Shown: piece by piece, positions 10,114-24,046 of the stretch
How positions within the stretch are numbered: position 1 is the first letter of the stretch
Layout of the letters: every line of letters begins with the position of its first letter
Assembly (NCBI GenBank): GCA_921293015.1
Contig: OV121088.1
Span: 7,315,882-7,379,881, forward strand
From: Phorcus lineatus
Taxonomy: Eukaryota; Mollusca; Gastropoda; Trochida; Trochidae
Direction: 5' to 3'
DNA: 64,000 bases
Position numbers and translations under genes: made by a program
The notes under the pieces: model-generated
What the model saw: the letters and a program-made list of their open reading frames with translations, nothing else
Told to the model about the DNA's origin: nothing
The model's database searches: none

Positions 10114-13100
10114 ATATGCATTTTTAAGAAAGTTATCGCGCTCGCTACAACAATATGCATATATTGCACTTAGTCTTTTTCAGCGATTTGGTTAAAATCA
10201 GCTATCTGTACCTGTTTAAGCTCGAATCTGGAGGCCGAACCAAGAATCTGACAAGAAATTGGTATTGCTTAATCGATAAAACACAATGTGATGTACATTT
10301 GATGAAAGTTTGGTTTAGAAATATGCATTTTTAAGAAAGTTATCGCGCTCGCTACAACAATATGCATATATTGCACTTAGTCTTTTTCAGCGATTTTGGT
10401 CAATATCAGCTATCTGTACCTGTTTAAGCTCGAATCTGGAGCCCGAACCAAGAATCTGACAGGAAATTGGTATAGCTTAATCGATAGAACACAATGTGAT
10501 GTACATTTGATGAAAGTTTGGTTTAGAAATATGCATTTTTAAGAAAGTTATCGCGCTCGCTACAACAATATGCATATATTGCACTTAGTCTTTTTCCGCG
10601 ATTTTGGTCAATATCAGCTATCTGTACCTGTTTAAGCTCGAATCTGGAGCCCGAACCAAGAATCTGACAGGAAATTGGTATAGCTTAATCGATAGAACAC
10701 AATGTGATGTACATTTGATGAAAGTTTGGTTTAGAAATATGCATTTTTAAGAAAGTTATCGCGCTCGCTACAACAATATGCATATATTGCACTTAGTCTT
10801 TTTCCGCGACTTTGGTCAATATCAGCTATCTGTACCTGTTTAAGCTCGAATCTGGAGCCCAAACCAAGAATCTGACAGGAAATTGGTATTGCTTAATCGA
10901 TAGAACACAATGTGATGTACATTTGATGAAAGTTTGGTTTAGAAATATGCATTTTTAAGAAAGTTATCGCGCTCGCTACAACAATATGCATATATTGCAC
11001 TTAGTCTTTTTCCGCGACTTTGGTCAATATCAGCTATCTGTACCTGTTTAAGCTCGAATCTGGAGCCCAAACCAAGAATCTGACAGGAAATTGGTATTGC
11101 TCAATCGATAGAACACAATGTGATGTACATTTGATGAAAGTTTGGTTTAGAAATATGCATTTTTAAGAAAGTTATCGCGCTCGCTACAACAATATGCATA
11201 TATTGCACTTAGTCCTTTTCCGCGATTTTGGTCAATATCAGCTATCTGTACCTGTTTAAGCTCGAATCTGGAGCCCGAACCAAGAATCTGACAGGAAATT
11301 GGTATAGCTTAATCGATAGAACACAATGTGATGTACATTTGATAAAAGTTTGGTTTAGAAATATGCATTTTTAAGAAAGTTATCGCGCTCGCTACAACAA
11401 TATGCATATATTGCACTTAGTCTTTTTCCGCGACTTTGGTCAATATCAGCTATCTGTACCTGTTTAAGCTCGAATCTTGAGCCCAAACCAAGAATCTGAC
11501 AGGAAATTGGTATTGTTTAATCGATAGAACACAATGTGATGTACATTTGATGAAAGTTTGGTTTAGACATATGCATTTTTAAGAAAGTTATCGCGCTCGC
11601 TACAACAATATGCATATATTGCACTTAGTCTTTTTCCGCGACTTTGGTCAATATCAGCTATCTGTACCTGTTTAAGCTCGAATCTGGAGCCCAAACCAAG
11701 AATCTGACAGGAAATTGGTATTGCTCAATCGATAGAACACAATGTGATGTACATTTGATGAAAGTTTGGTTTAGAAATATGCATTTTTAAGAAAGTTATC
11801 GCGCTCGCTACAACAATATGCATATATTGCACTTTGTCTTTTTCCGCGATTTTGGTCAAAATCAGCTATCTGTACCTTTTTTAGTTTAAATTTGGAGCCC
11901 AAACCAAGAATCTGACAGGAAATTGGTATTGCTTAATCGATAGAACACAATGTGATGTACATTTGATGAAAGTTTGGTTTAGAAATATGCATTTTTAAGA
12001 AAGTTATCGCGCTCGCTACAACAATATGCATATATTGCACTTAGTCTTTTTCCGCGATTTTGGTCAATATCAGCTATCTGTACCTGTTTAAGCTCGAATC
12101 TGGAGCCCGAACCAAGAATCTGACAGGAAATTGGTATAGCTTAATCGATAGAACACAATGTGATGTACATTTGATAAAAGTTTGGTTTAGAAATATGCAT
12201 TTTTAAGAAAGTTATCGCGCTCGCTACAACAATATGCATATATTGCACTTAGTCTTTTTCCGCGACTTTGGTCAATATCAGCTATCTGTACCTGTTTAAG
12301 CTCGAATCTTGAGCCCAAACCAAGAATCTGACAGGAAATTGGTATTGTTTAATCGATAGAACACAATGTGATGTACATTTGATGAAAGTTTGGTTTAGAC
12401 ATATGCATTTTTAAGAAAGTTATCGCGCTCGCTACAACAATATGCATATATTGCACTTAGTCTTTTTCCGCGACTTTGGTCAATATCAGCTATCTGTACC
12501 TGTTTAAGCTCGAATCTGGAGCCCAAACCAAGAATCTGACAGGAAATTGGTATTGCTCAATCGATAGAACACAATGTGATGTACATTTGATGAAAGTTTG
12601 GTTTAGAAATATGCATTTTTAAGAAAGTTATCGCGCTCGCTACAACAATATGCATATATTGCACTTTGTCTTTTTCCGCGATTTTGGTCAAAATCAGCTA
12701 TCTGTACCTTTTTTAGTTTAAATTTGGAGCCCAAACCAAGAATCTGACAGGAAATTGGTATTGCTTAATCGATAGAACACAATGTGATGTACATTTGATG
12801 AAAGTTTGGTTTAGAAATATGCATTTTTAAGAAAGTTATCGCGCTCGCTACAACAATATGCATATATTGCACTTAGTCTTTTTCAGCGATTTGGTTAAAA
12901 TCAGCTATCTGTACCTGTTTAAGCTCGAATCTGGAGGCCGAACCAAGAATCTGACAAGAAATTGGTATTGCTTAATCGATAAAACACAATGTGATGTACA
13001 TTTGATGAAAGTTTGGTTTAGAAATATGCATTTTTAAGAAAGTTATCGCGCTCGCTACAACAATATGCATATATTGCACTTAGTCTTTTTCAGCGATTTT

Positions 13101-14687
13101 GGTCAATATCAGCTATCTGTACCTGTTTAAGCTCGAATCTGGAGCCCGAACCAAGAATCTGACAGGAAATTGGTATAGCTTAATCGATAGAACACAATGT
13201 GATGTACATTTGATGAAAGTTTGGTTTAGAAATATGCATTTTTAAGAAAGTTATCGCGCTCGCTACAACAATATGCATATATTGCACTTAGTCTTTTTCC
13301 GCGATTTTGGTCAATATCAGCTATCTGTACCTGTTTAAGCTCGAATCTGGAGCCCGAACCAAGAATCTGACAGGAAATTGGTATAGCTTAATCGATAGAA
13401 CACAATGTGATGTACATTTGATGAAAGTTTGGTTTAGAAATATGCATTTTTAAGAAAGTTATCGCGCTCGCTACAACAATATGCATATATTGCACTTAGT
13501 CTTTTTCCGCGACTTTGGTCAATATCAGCTATCTGTACCTGTTTAAGCTCGAATCTGGAGCCCAAACCAAGAATCTGACAGGAAATTGGTATTGCTTAAT
13601 CGATAGAACACAATGTGATGTACATTTGATGAAAGTTTGGTTTAGAAATATGCATTTTTAAGAAAGTTATCGCGCTCGCTACAACAATATGCATATATTG
13701 CACTTAGTCATTTTCCGCGACTTTGGTCAATATCAGCTATCTGTACCTGTTTAAGCTCGAATCTGGAGCCCAAACCAAGAATCTGACAGGAAATTGGTAT
13801 TGCTCAATCGATAGAACACAATGTGATGTACATTTGATGAAAGTTTGGTTTAGAAATATGCATTTTTAAGAAAGTTATCGCGCTCGCTACAACAATATGC
13901 ATATATTGCACTTAGTCCTTTTCCGCGATTTTGGTCAATATCAGCTATCTGTACCTGTTTAAGCTCGAATCTGGAGCCCGAACCAAGAATCTGACAGGAA
14001 ATTGGTATAGCTTAATCGATAGAACACAATGTGATGTACATTTGATAAAAGTTTGGTTTAGAAATATGCATTTTTAAGAAAGTTATCGCGCTCGCTACAA
14101 CAATATGCATATATTGCACTTAGTCTTTTTCCGCGACTTTGGTCAATATCAGCTATCTGTACCTGTTTAAGCTCGAATCTGGAGCCCAAACCAAGAATCT
14201 GACAGGAAATTGGTATTGTTTAATCGATAGAACACAATGTGATGTACATTTGATGAAAGTTTGGTTTAGACATATGCATTTTTAAGAAAGTTATCGCGCT
14301 CGCTACAACAATATGCATATATTGCACTTAGTCTTTTTCCGCGACTTTGGTCAATATCAGCTATCTGTACCTGTTTAAGCTCGAATCTGGAGCCCAAACC
14401 AAGAATCTGACAGGAAATTGGTATTGCTCAATCGATAGAACACAATGTGATGTACATTTGATGAAAGTTTGGTTTAGAAATATGCATTTTTAAGAAAGTT
14501 ATCGCGCTCGCTACAACAATATGCATATATTGCACTTTGTCTTTTTCCGCGATTTTGGTCAAAATCAGCTATCTGTACCTTTTTTAGTTTAAATTTGGAG
14601 CCCAAACCAAGAATCTGACAGGAAATTGGTATTGCTTAATCGATAGAACACAATGTGATGTACATTTGATGAAAGTTTGGTTTAGAA
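10114..14687. repeat. Higher-order repeat: 9-mer with nested 4-mer duplication (9+4+9)
   Basis: Monomers 42-50 (10114-11984) and 55-63 (12817-14687) share the type order B(207 bp), F', E, D, D(CTCAATC), E(GATAAAAG), D(AGAC), D(CTCAATC), A. Monomers 51-54 (11985-12816) repeat the last four types of the first unit. A rare AGTCCTT in place of AGTCTTT, at 11211 and 13914, is shared exactly 2,703 bases apart (13 x 208 minus 1), confirming the duplication. Monomer 61 has CTGGAG where its partners 48 and 52 have CTTGAG, so the copies have begun to diverge. The next two monomers (14688-15102) start the same order again. Confidence 0.85.
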
Positions 14688-17600
14688 ATATGCATTTTTA
14701 AGAAAGTTATCGCGCTCGCTACAACAATATGCATATATTGCACTTAGTCTTTTTCAGCGATTTGGTTAAAATCAGCTATCTGTACCTGTTTAAGCTCGAA
14801 TCTGGAGGCCGAACCAAGAATCTGACAAGAAATTGGTATTGCTTAATCGATAAAACACAATGTGATGTACATTTGATGAAAGTTTGGTTTAGAAATATGC
14901 ATTTTTAAGAAAGTTATCGCGCTCGCTACAACAATATGCATATATTGCACTTAGTCTTTTTCAGCGATTTTGGTCAATATCAGCTATCTGTACCTGTTTA
15001 AGCTCGAATCTGGAGCCCGAACCAAGAATCTGACAGGAAATTGGTATAGCTTAATCGATAGAACACAATGTGATGTACATTTGATGAAAGTTTGGTTTAG
15101 AAATATGCATTTTTAAGAAAGTTATCGCGCTCGCTACAACAATATGCATATATTGCACTTTGTCTTTTTCCGCGATTTTGGTCAAAATCAGCTATCTGTA
15201 CCTTTTTTAGTTTAAATTTGGAGCCCAAACCAAGAATCTGACAGGAAATTGGTATTGCTTAATCGATAGAACACAATGTGATGTACATTTGATGAAAGTT
15301 TGGTTTAGAAATATGCATTTTTAAGAAAGTTATCGCGCTCGCTACAACAATATGCATATATTGCACTTAGTCTTTTTCAGCGATTTTGGTTAAAATCAGC
15401 TATCTGTACCTGTTTAAGCTCGAATCTGGAGGCCGAACCAAGAATCTGACAAGAAATTGGTATTGCTTAATCGATAAAACACAATGTGATGTACATTTGA
15501 TGAAAGTTTGGTTTAGAAATATGCATTTTTAAGAAAGTTATCGCGCTCGCTACAACAATATGCATATATTGCACTTAGTCTTTTTCCGCCACTTTGGTCA
15601 AAATCAGCTATCTGTACCTGTTTAAGATCGAATCTGGAGCCCAAACCAAGAATCTGACAGGAAATTGGTATTGCTTAATCGATAGAACACAATGTGATGT
15701 ACATTTGATGAAAGTTTGGTTTAGAAATATGCATTTTTAAGAAAGTTATCGCGCTCGCTACAACAATATGCATATATTGCACTTAGTCTTTTTCCGCGAT
15801 TTTGGTCAATATCAGCTATCTGTACCTGTTTAAGCTCGAATCTGGAGCCCGAACCAAGAATCTGACAGGAAATTGGTATAGCTTAATCGATAGAACACAA
15901 TGTGATGTACATTTGATGAAAGTTTGGTTTAGAAATATGCATTTTTAAGAAAGTTATCGCGCTCGCTACAACAATATGCATATATTGCACTTAGTCTTTT
16001 TCCGCGATTTTGGTCAATATCAGCTATCTGTACCTGTTTAAGCTCGAATCTGGAGCCCAAACCAAGAATCTGACAAGAAATTGGTATAGCTTAATCGATA
16101 GAACACAATGAGATGTACATTTGATGAAAGTTTGGTTTAGAAATATGCATTTTTAAGAAAGTTATCGCGCTCGCTACAACAATATGCATATATTGCACTT
16201 AGTCTTTTTCCGCGACTTTGGTCAATATCAGCTATCTGTACCTGTTTAAGCTCGAATCTGGAGCCCAAACCAAGAATCTGACAGGAAATTGGTATTGCTT
16301 AATCGATAGAACACAATGTGATGTACATTTGATGAAAGTTTGGTTTAGAAATATGCATTTTTAAGAAAGTTATCGCGCTCGCTACAACAATATGCATATA
16401 TTGCACTTAGTCTTTTTCCGCGATTTTGGTCAATATCAGCTATCTGTACCTGTTTAAGCTCGAATCTGGAGCCCGAACCAAGAATCTGACAGGAAATTGG
16501 TATAGCTTAATCGATAGAACACAATGTGATGTACATTTGATGAAAGTTTGGTTTAGAAATATGCATTTTTAAGAAAGTTATCGCGCTCGCTACAACAATA
16601 TGCATATATTGCACTTTGTCTTTTTCCGCGATTTTGGTCAAAATCAGCTATCTGTACCTTTTTTAGTTTAAATTTGGAGCCCAAACCAAGAATCTGACAG
16701 GAAATTGGTATTGCTTAATCGATAGAACACAATGTGATGTACATTTGATGAAAGTTTGGTTTAGAAATATGCATTTTTAAGAAAGTTATCGCGCTCGCTA
16801 CAACAATATGCATATATTGCACTTAGTCTTTTTCAGCGATTTTGGTTAAAATCAGCTATCTGTACCTGTTTAAGCTCGAATCTGGAGGCCGAACCAAGAA
16901 TCTGACAAGAAATTGGTATTGCTTAATCGATAAAACACAATGTGATGTACATTTGATGAAAGTTTGGTTTAGAAATATGCATTTTTAAGAAAGTTATCGC
17001 GCTCGCTACAACAATATGCATATATTGCACTTAGTCTTTTTCCGCGACTTTGGTCAATATCAGCTATCTGTACCTGTTTAAGCTCGAATCTGGAGCCCAA
17101 ACCAAGAATCTGACAGGAAATTGGTATTGCTTAATCGATAGAACACAATGTGATGTACATTTGATGAAAGTTTGGTTTAGAAATATGCATTTTTAAGAAA
17201 GTTATCGCGCTCGCTACAACAATATGCATATATTGCACTTAGTCTTTTTCCGCGACTTTGGTCAATATCAGCTATCTGTACCTGTTTAAGCTCGAATCTG
17301 GAGCCCAAACCAAGAATCTGACAGGAAATTGGTATTGCTCAATCGATAGAACACAATGTGATGTACATTTGATGAAAGTTTGGTTTAGAAATATGCATTT
17401 TTAAGAAAGTTATCGCGCTCGCTACAACAATATGCATATATTGCACTTAGTCTTTTTCAGCGATTTTGGTCAAAATCAGCTATCTGTACCTGTTTAAGCT
17501 CGAATCTGGAGCCCAAACCAAGAATCTGACAGGAAATTGGTATAGCTTAATCGATAGAACACAATGTGATGTACATTTGATGAAAGTTTGGTTTAGAAAT

Positions 17601-20094
17601 ATGCATTTTTAAGAAAGTTATCGCGCTCGCTACAACAATATGCATATATTGCACTTTGTCTTTTTCCGCGATTTTGGTCAAAATCAGCTATCTGTACCTT
17701 TTTTAGTTTAAATTTGGAGCCCAAACCAAGAATCTGACAGGAAATTGGTATTGCTTAATCGATAGAACACAATGTGATGTACATTTGATGAAAGTTTGGT
17801 TTAGAAATATGCATTTTTAAGAAAGTTATCGCGCTCGCTACAACAATATGCATATATTGCACTTAGTCTTTTTCCGCGATTTTGGTCAATATCAGCTATC
17901 TGTACCTGTTTAAGCTCGAATCTGGAGCCCAAACCAAGAATCTGACAAGAAATTGGTATAGCTTAATCGATAGAACACAATGTGATGTACATTTGATGAA
18001 AGTTTGGTTTAGAAATATGCATTTTTAAGAAAGTTATCGCGCTCGCTACAACAATATGCATATATTGCACTTAGTCTTTTTCCGCGACTTTGGTCAATAT
18101 CAGCTATCTGTACCTGTTTAAGCTCGAATCTGGAGCCCAAACCAAGAATCTGACAGGAAATTGGTATTGCTTAATCGATAGAACACAATGTGATGTACAT
18201 TTGATGAAAGTTTGGTTTAGAAATATGCATTTTTAAGAAAGTTATCGCGCTCGCTACAACAATATGCATATATTGCACTTAGTCTTTTTCAGCGATTTTG
18301 GTTAAAATCAGCTATCTGTACCTGTTTAAGCTCGAATCTGGAGGCCGAACCAAGAATCTGACAAGAAATTGGTATTGCTTAATCGATAAAACACAATGTG
18401 ATGTACATTTGATGAAAGTTTGGTTTAGAAATATGCATTTTTAAGAAAGTTATCGCGCTCGCTACAACAATATGCATATATTGCACTTAGTCTTTTTCCG
18501 CGATTTTGGTCAATATCAGCTATCTGTACCTGTTTAAGCTCGAATCTGGAGCCCGAACCAAGAATCTGACAGGAAATTGGTATAGCTTAATCGATAGAAC
18601 ACAATGTGATGTACATTTGATGAAAGTTTGGTTTAGAAATATGCATTTTTAAGAAAGTTATCGCGCTCGCTACATCAATATGCATATATTGCACTTAGTC
18701 TTTTTCCGCGATTTTGGTCAATATCAGCTATCTGTACCTGTTTAAGCTCGAATCTGGAGCCCAAACCAAGAATCTGACAAGAAATTGGTATAGCTTAATC
18801 GATAGAACACAATGTGATGTACATTTGATGAAAGTTTGGTTTAGAAATATGCATTTTTAAGAAAGTTATCGCGCTCGCTACAACAATATGCATATATTGC
18901 ACTTAGTCTTTTTCCGCGACTTTGGTCAATATCAGCTATCTGTACCTGTTTAAGCTCGAATCTGGAGCCCAAACCAAGAATCTGACAGGAAATTGGTATT
19001 GCTTAATCGATAGAACACAATGTGATGTACATTTGATGAAAGTTTGGTTTAGAAATATGCATTTTTAAGAAAGTTATCGCGCTCGCTACAACAATATGCA
19101 TATATTGCACTTAGTCTTTTTCCGCGATTTTGGTCAATATCAGCTATCTGTACCTGTTTAAGCTCGAATCTGGAGCCCGAACCAAGAATCTGACAGGAAA
19201 TTGGTATAGCTTAATCGATAGAACACAATGTGATGTACATTTGATGAAAGTTTGGTTTAGAAATATGCATTTTTAAGAAAGTTATCGCGCTCGCTACAAC
19301 AATATGCATATATTGCACTTTGTCTTTTTCCGCGATTTTGGTCAAAATCAGCTATCTGTACCTTTTTTAGTTTAAATTTGGAGCCCAAACCAAGAATCTG
19401 ACAGGAAATTGGTATTGCTTAATCGATAGAACACAATGTGATGTACATTTGATGAAAGTTTGGTTTAGAAATATGCATTTTTAAGAAAGTTATCGCGCTC
19501 GCTACAACAATATGCATATATTGCACTTAGTCTTTTTCAGCGATTTTGGTTAAAATCAGCTATCTGTACATGTTTAAGCTCGAATCTGGAGGCCGAACCA
19601 AGAATCTGACAAGAAATTGGTATTGCTTAATCGATAAAACACAATGTGATGTACATTTGATGAAAGTTTGGTTTAGAAATATGCATTTTTAAGAAAGTTA
19701 TCGCGCTCGCTACAACAATATGCATATATTGCACTTAGTCTTTTTCCGCGACTTTGGTCAATATCAGCTATCTGTACCTGTTTAAGCTCGAATCTGGAGC
19801 CCAAACCAAGAATCTGACAGGAAATTGGTATTGCTCAATCGATAGAACACAATGTGATGTACATTTGATGAAAGTTTGGTTTAGAAATATGCATTTTTAA
19901 GAAAGTTATCGCGCTCGCTACAACAATATGCATATATTGCACTTAGTCTTTTTCAGCGATTTTGGTCAAAATCAGCTATCTGTACCTGTTTAAGCTCGAA
20001 TCTGGAGCCCAAACCAAGAATCTGACAGGAAATTGGTATAGCTTAATCGATAGAACACAATGTGATGTACATTTGATGAAAGTTTGGTTTAGAA

Positions 20095-23000
20095 ATATGC
20101 ATTTTTAAGAAAGTTATCGCGCTCGCTACAACAATATGCATATATTGCACTTTGTCTTTTTCCGCGATTTTGGTCAAAATCAGCTATCTGTACCTTTTTT
20201 AGTTTAAATTTGGAGCCCAAACCAAGAATCTGACAGGAAATTGGTATTGCTTAATCGATAGAACACAATGTGATGTACATTTGATGAAAGTTTGGTTTAG
20301 AAATATGCATTTTTAAGAAAGTTATCGCGCTCGCTACAACAATATGCATATATTGCACTTAGTCTTTTTCAGCGATTTTGGTTAAAATCAGCTATCTGTA
20401 CCTGTTTAAGCTCGAATCTGGAGGCCGAACCAAGAATCTGACAAGAAATTGGTATTGCTTAATCGATAAAACACAATGTGATGTACATTTGATGAAAGTT
20501 TGGTTTAGAAATATGCATTTTTAAGAAAGTTATCGCGCTCGCTACAACAATATGCATATATTGCACTTAGTCTTTTTCCGCCACTTTGGTCAAAATCAGC
20601 TATCTGTACCTGTTTAAGATCAAATCTGGAGGCCGAACCAAGAATCTGACAAGAAATTGGTATTGCTTAATCGATAAAACACAATGTGATGTACATTTGA
20701 TGAAAGTTTGGTTTAGAAATATGCATTTTTAAGAAAGTTATCGCGCTCGCTACAACAATATGCATATATTGCACTTAGTCTTTTTCCGCCACTTTGGTCA
20801 AAATCAGCTATCTGTACCTGTTTAAGATCGAATCTGGAGCCCAAACCAAGAATCTGACAGGAAATTGGTATTGTTTAATCGATAGAACACAATGTGATGT
20901 ACATTTGATGAAAGTTTGGTTTAGAAATATGCATTTTTAAGAAAGTTATCGCGCTCGCTACAACAATATGCATATATTGCACTTAGTCTTTTTCCGCGAT
21001 TTTGGTCAATATCAGCTATCTGTACCTGTTTAAGCTCGAATCTGGAGCCCGAACCAAGAATCTGACAGGAAATTGGTATAGCTTAATCGATAGAACACAA
21101 TGTGATGTACATTTGATGAAAGTTTGGTTTAGAAATATGCATTTTTAAGAAAGTTATCGCGCTCGCTACAACAATATGCATATATTGCACTTAGTCTTTT
21201 TCCGCGACTTTGGTCAATATCAGCTATCTGTACCTGTTTAAGCTCGAATCTGGAGCCCAAACCAAGAATCTGACAGGAAATTGGTATTGCTTAATCGATA
21301 GAACACAATGTGATGTACATTTGATGAAAGTTTGGTTTAGAAATATGCATTTTTAAGAAAGTTATCGCGCTCGCTACAACAATATGCATATATTGCACTT
21401 AGTCTTTTTCCGCGACTTTGGTCAATATCAGCTATCTGTACCTGTTTAAGCTCGAATCTGGAGCCCAAACCAAGAATCTGACAGGAAATTGGTATTGCTC
21501 AATCGATAGAACACAATGTGATGTACATTTGATGAAAGTTTGGTTTAGAAATATGCATTTTTAAGAAAGTTATCGCGCTCGCTACAACAATATGCATATA
21601 TTGCACTTAGTCTTTTTCCGCGATTTTGGTCAATATCAGCTATCTGTACCTGTTTAAGCTCGAATCTGGAGCCCAAACCAAGAATCTGACAGGAAATTGG
21701 TATTGCTTAATCGATAGAACACAATGTGATGTACATTTGATGAAAGTTTGGTTTAGAAATATGCATTTTTAAGAAAGTTATCGCGCTCGCTACAACAATA
21801 TGCATATATTGCACTTAGTCTTTTTCAGCGATTTTGGTTAAAATCAGCTATCTGTACCTGTTTAAGCTCGAATCTGGAGGCCGAACCAAGAATCTGACAG
21901 AAAATTGGTATAGCTTAATCGATAGAACACAATGTGATGTACATTTGATGAAAGTTTGGTTTAGAAATATGCATTTTTAAGAAAGTTATCGCGCTCGCTA
22001 CAACAATATGCATATATTGCACTTAGTCTTTTTCCGCGACTTTGGTCAATATCAGCTATCTGTACCTGTTTAAGCTCGAATCTGGAGCCCAAACCAAGAA
22101 TCTGACAGGAAATTGGTATTGCTCAATCGATAGAACACAATGTGATGTACATTTGATGAAAGTTTGGTTTAGAAATATGCATTTTTAAGAAAGTTATCGC
22201 GCTCGCTACAACAATATGCATATATTGCACTTAGTCTTTTTCCGCGATTTTGGTCAATATCAGCTATCTGTACCTGTTTAAGCTCGAATCTGGAGCCCAA
22301 ACCAAGAATCTGACAGGAAATTGGTATTGCTTAATCGATAGAACACAATGTGATGTACATTTGATGAAAGTTTGGTTTAGAAATATGCATTTTTAAGAAA
22401 GTTATCGCGCTCGCTACAACAATATGCATATATTGCACTTAGTCTTTTTCAGCGATTTTGGTTAAAATCAGCTATCTGTACCTGTTTAAGCTCGAATCTG
22501 GAGGCCGAACCAAGAATCTGACAAGAAATTGGTATTGCTTAATCGATAAAACACAATGTGATGTACATTTGATGAAAGTTTGGTTTAGAAATATGCATTT
22601 TTAAGAAAGTTATCGCGCTCGCTACAACAATATGCATATATTGCACTTTGTCTTTTTCCGCGATTTTGGTCAAAATCAGCTATCTGTACCTTTTTTAGTT
22701 TAAATTTGGAGCCCAAACCAAGAATCTGACAGGAAATTGGTATTGCTTAATCGATAGAACACAATGTGATGTACATTTGATGAAAGTTTGGTTTAGAAAT
22801 ATGCATTTTTAAGAAAGTTATCGCGCTCGCTACAACAATATGCATATATTGCACTTAGTCTTTTTCAGCGATTTTGGTTAAAATCAGCTATCTGTACCTG
22901 TTTAAGCTCGAATCTGGAGGCCGAACCAAGAATCTGACAAGAAATTGGTATTGCTTAATCGATAAAACACAATGTGATGTACATTTGATGAAAGTTTGGT

Positions 23001-24046
23001 TTAGAAATATGCATTTTTAAGAAAGTTATCGCGCTCGCTACAACAATATGCATATATTGCACTTAGTCTTTTTCCGCCACTTTGGTCAAAATCAGCTATC
23101 TGTACCTGTTTAAGATCAAATCTGGAGGCCGAACCAAGAATCTGACAAGAAATTGGTATTGCTTAATCGATAAAACACAATGTGATGTACATTTGATGAA
23201 AGTTTGGTTTAGAAATATGCATTTTTAAGAAAGTTATCGCGCTCGCTACAACAATATGCATATATTGCACTTAGTCTTTTTCCGCCACTTTGGTCAAAAT
23301 CAGCTATCTGTACCTGTTTAAGATCGAATCTGGAGCCCAAACCAAGAATCTGACAGGAAATTGGTATTGTTTAATCGATAGAACACAATGTGATGTACAT
23401 TTGATGAAAGTTTGGTTTAGAAATATGCATTTTTAAGAAAGTTATCGCGCTCGCTACAACAATATGCATATATTGCACTTAGTCTTTTTCCGCGATTTTG
23501 GTCAATATCAGCTATCTGTACCTGTTTAAGCTCGAATCTGGAGCCCGAACCAAGAATCTGACAGGAAATTGGTATAGCTTAATCGATAGAACACAATGTG
23601 ATGTACATTTGATGAAAGTTTGGTTTAGAAATATGCATTTTTAAGAAAGTTATCGCGCTCGCTACAACAATATGCATATATTGCACTTAGTCTTTTTCCG
23701 CGACTTTGGTCAATATCAGCTATCTGTACCTGTTTAAGCTCGAATCTGGAGCCCAAACCAAGAATCTGACAGGAAATTGGTATTGCTTAATCGATAGAAC
23801 ACAATGTGATGTACATTTGATGAAAGTTTGGTTTAGAAATATGCATTTTTAAGAAAGTTATCGCGCTCGCTACAACAATATGCATATATTGCACTTAGTC
23901 TTTTTCCGCGACTTTGGTCAATATCAGCTATCTGTACCTGTTTAAGCTCGAATCTGGAGCCCAAACCAAGAATCTGACAGGAAATTGGTATTGCTCAATC
24001 GATAGAACACAATGTGATGTACATTTGATGAAAGTTTGGTTTAGAA
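20095..24046. repeat. 7-monomer module duplicated at 2,496-bp spacing
   Basis: Monomers 90-96 (20095-21550) and 102-108 (22591-24046) share the order A, B, C(GGCC with ATCAAATC), C(ATCG, TATTGTTT), E, D, D(CTCAATC). The ATCAAATC variant occurs only in these two places (about 20,619 and 23,115), exactly 12 monomers apart. The five monomers between the modules are E'', B, D, E'', B. Confidence 0.8.

Larger units (their letters stand above)
1590..15102. repeat. Array zone I (monomers 1-65)
   Basis: This zone is marked by variants absent from the rest of the array. These are seven 207-bp copies with GATTTGGTTAAA (monomers 2, 19, 30, 34, 42, 55, 64), eight copies with GATAAAAG at position 192 (monomers 1, 6, 14, 26, 38, 47, 51, 60) and eight copies ending AGAC at position 208 (monomers 5, 7, 15, 27, 39, 48, 52, 61). 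The shared private variants show that this segment expanded largely by itself. Confidence 0.85.
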
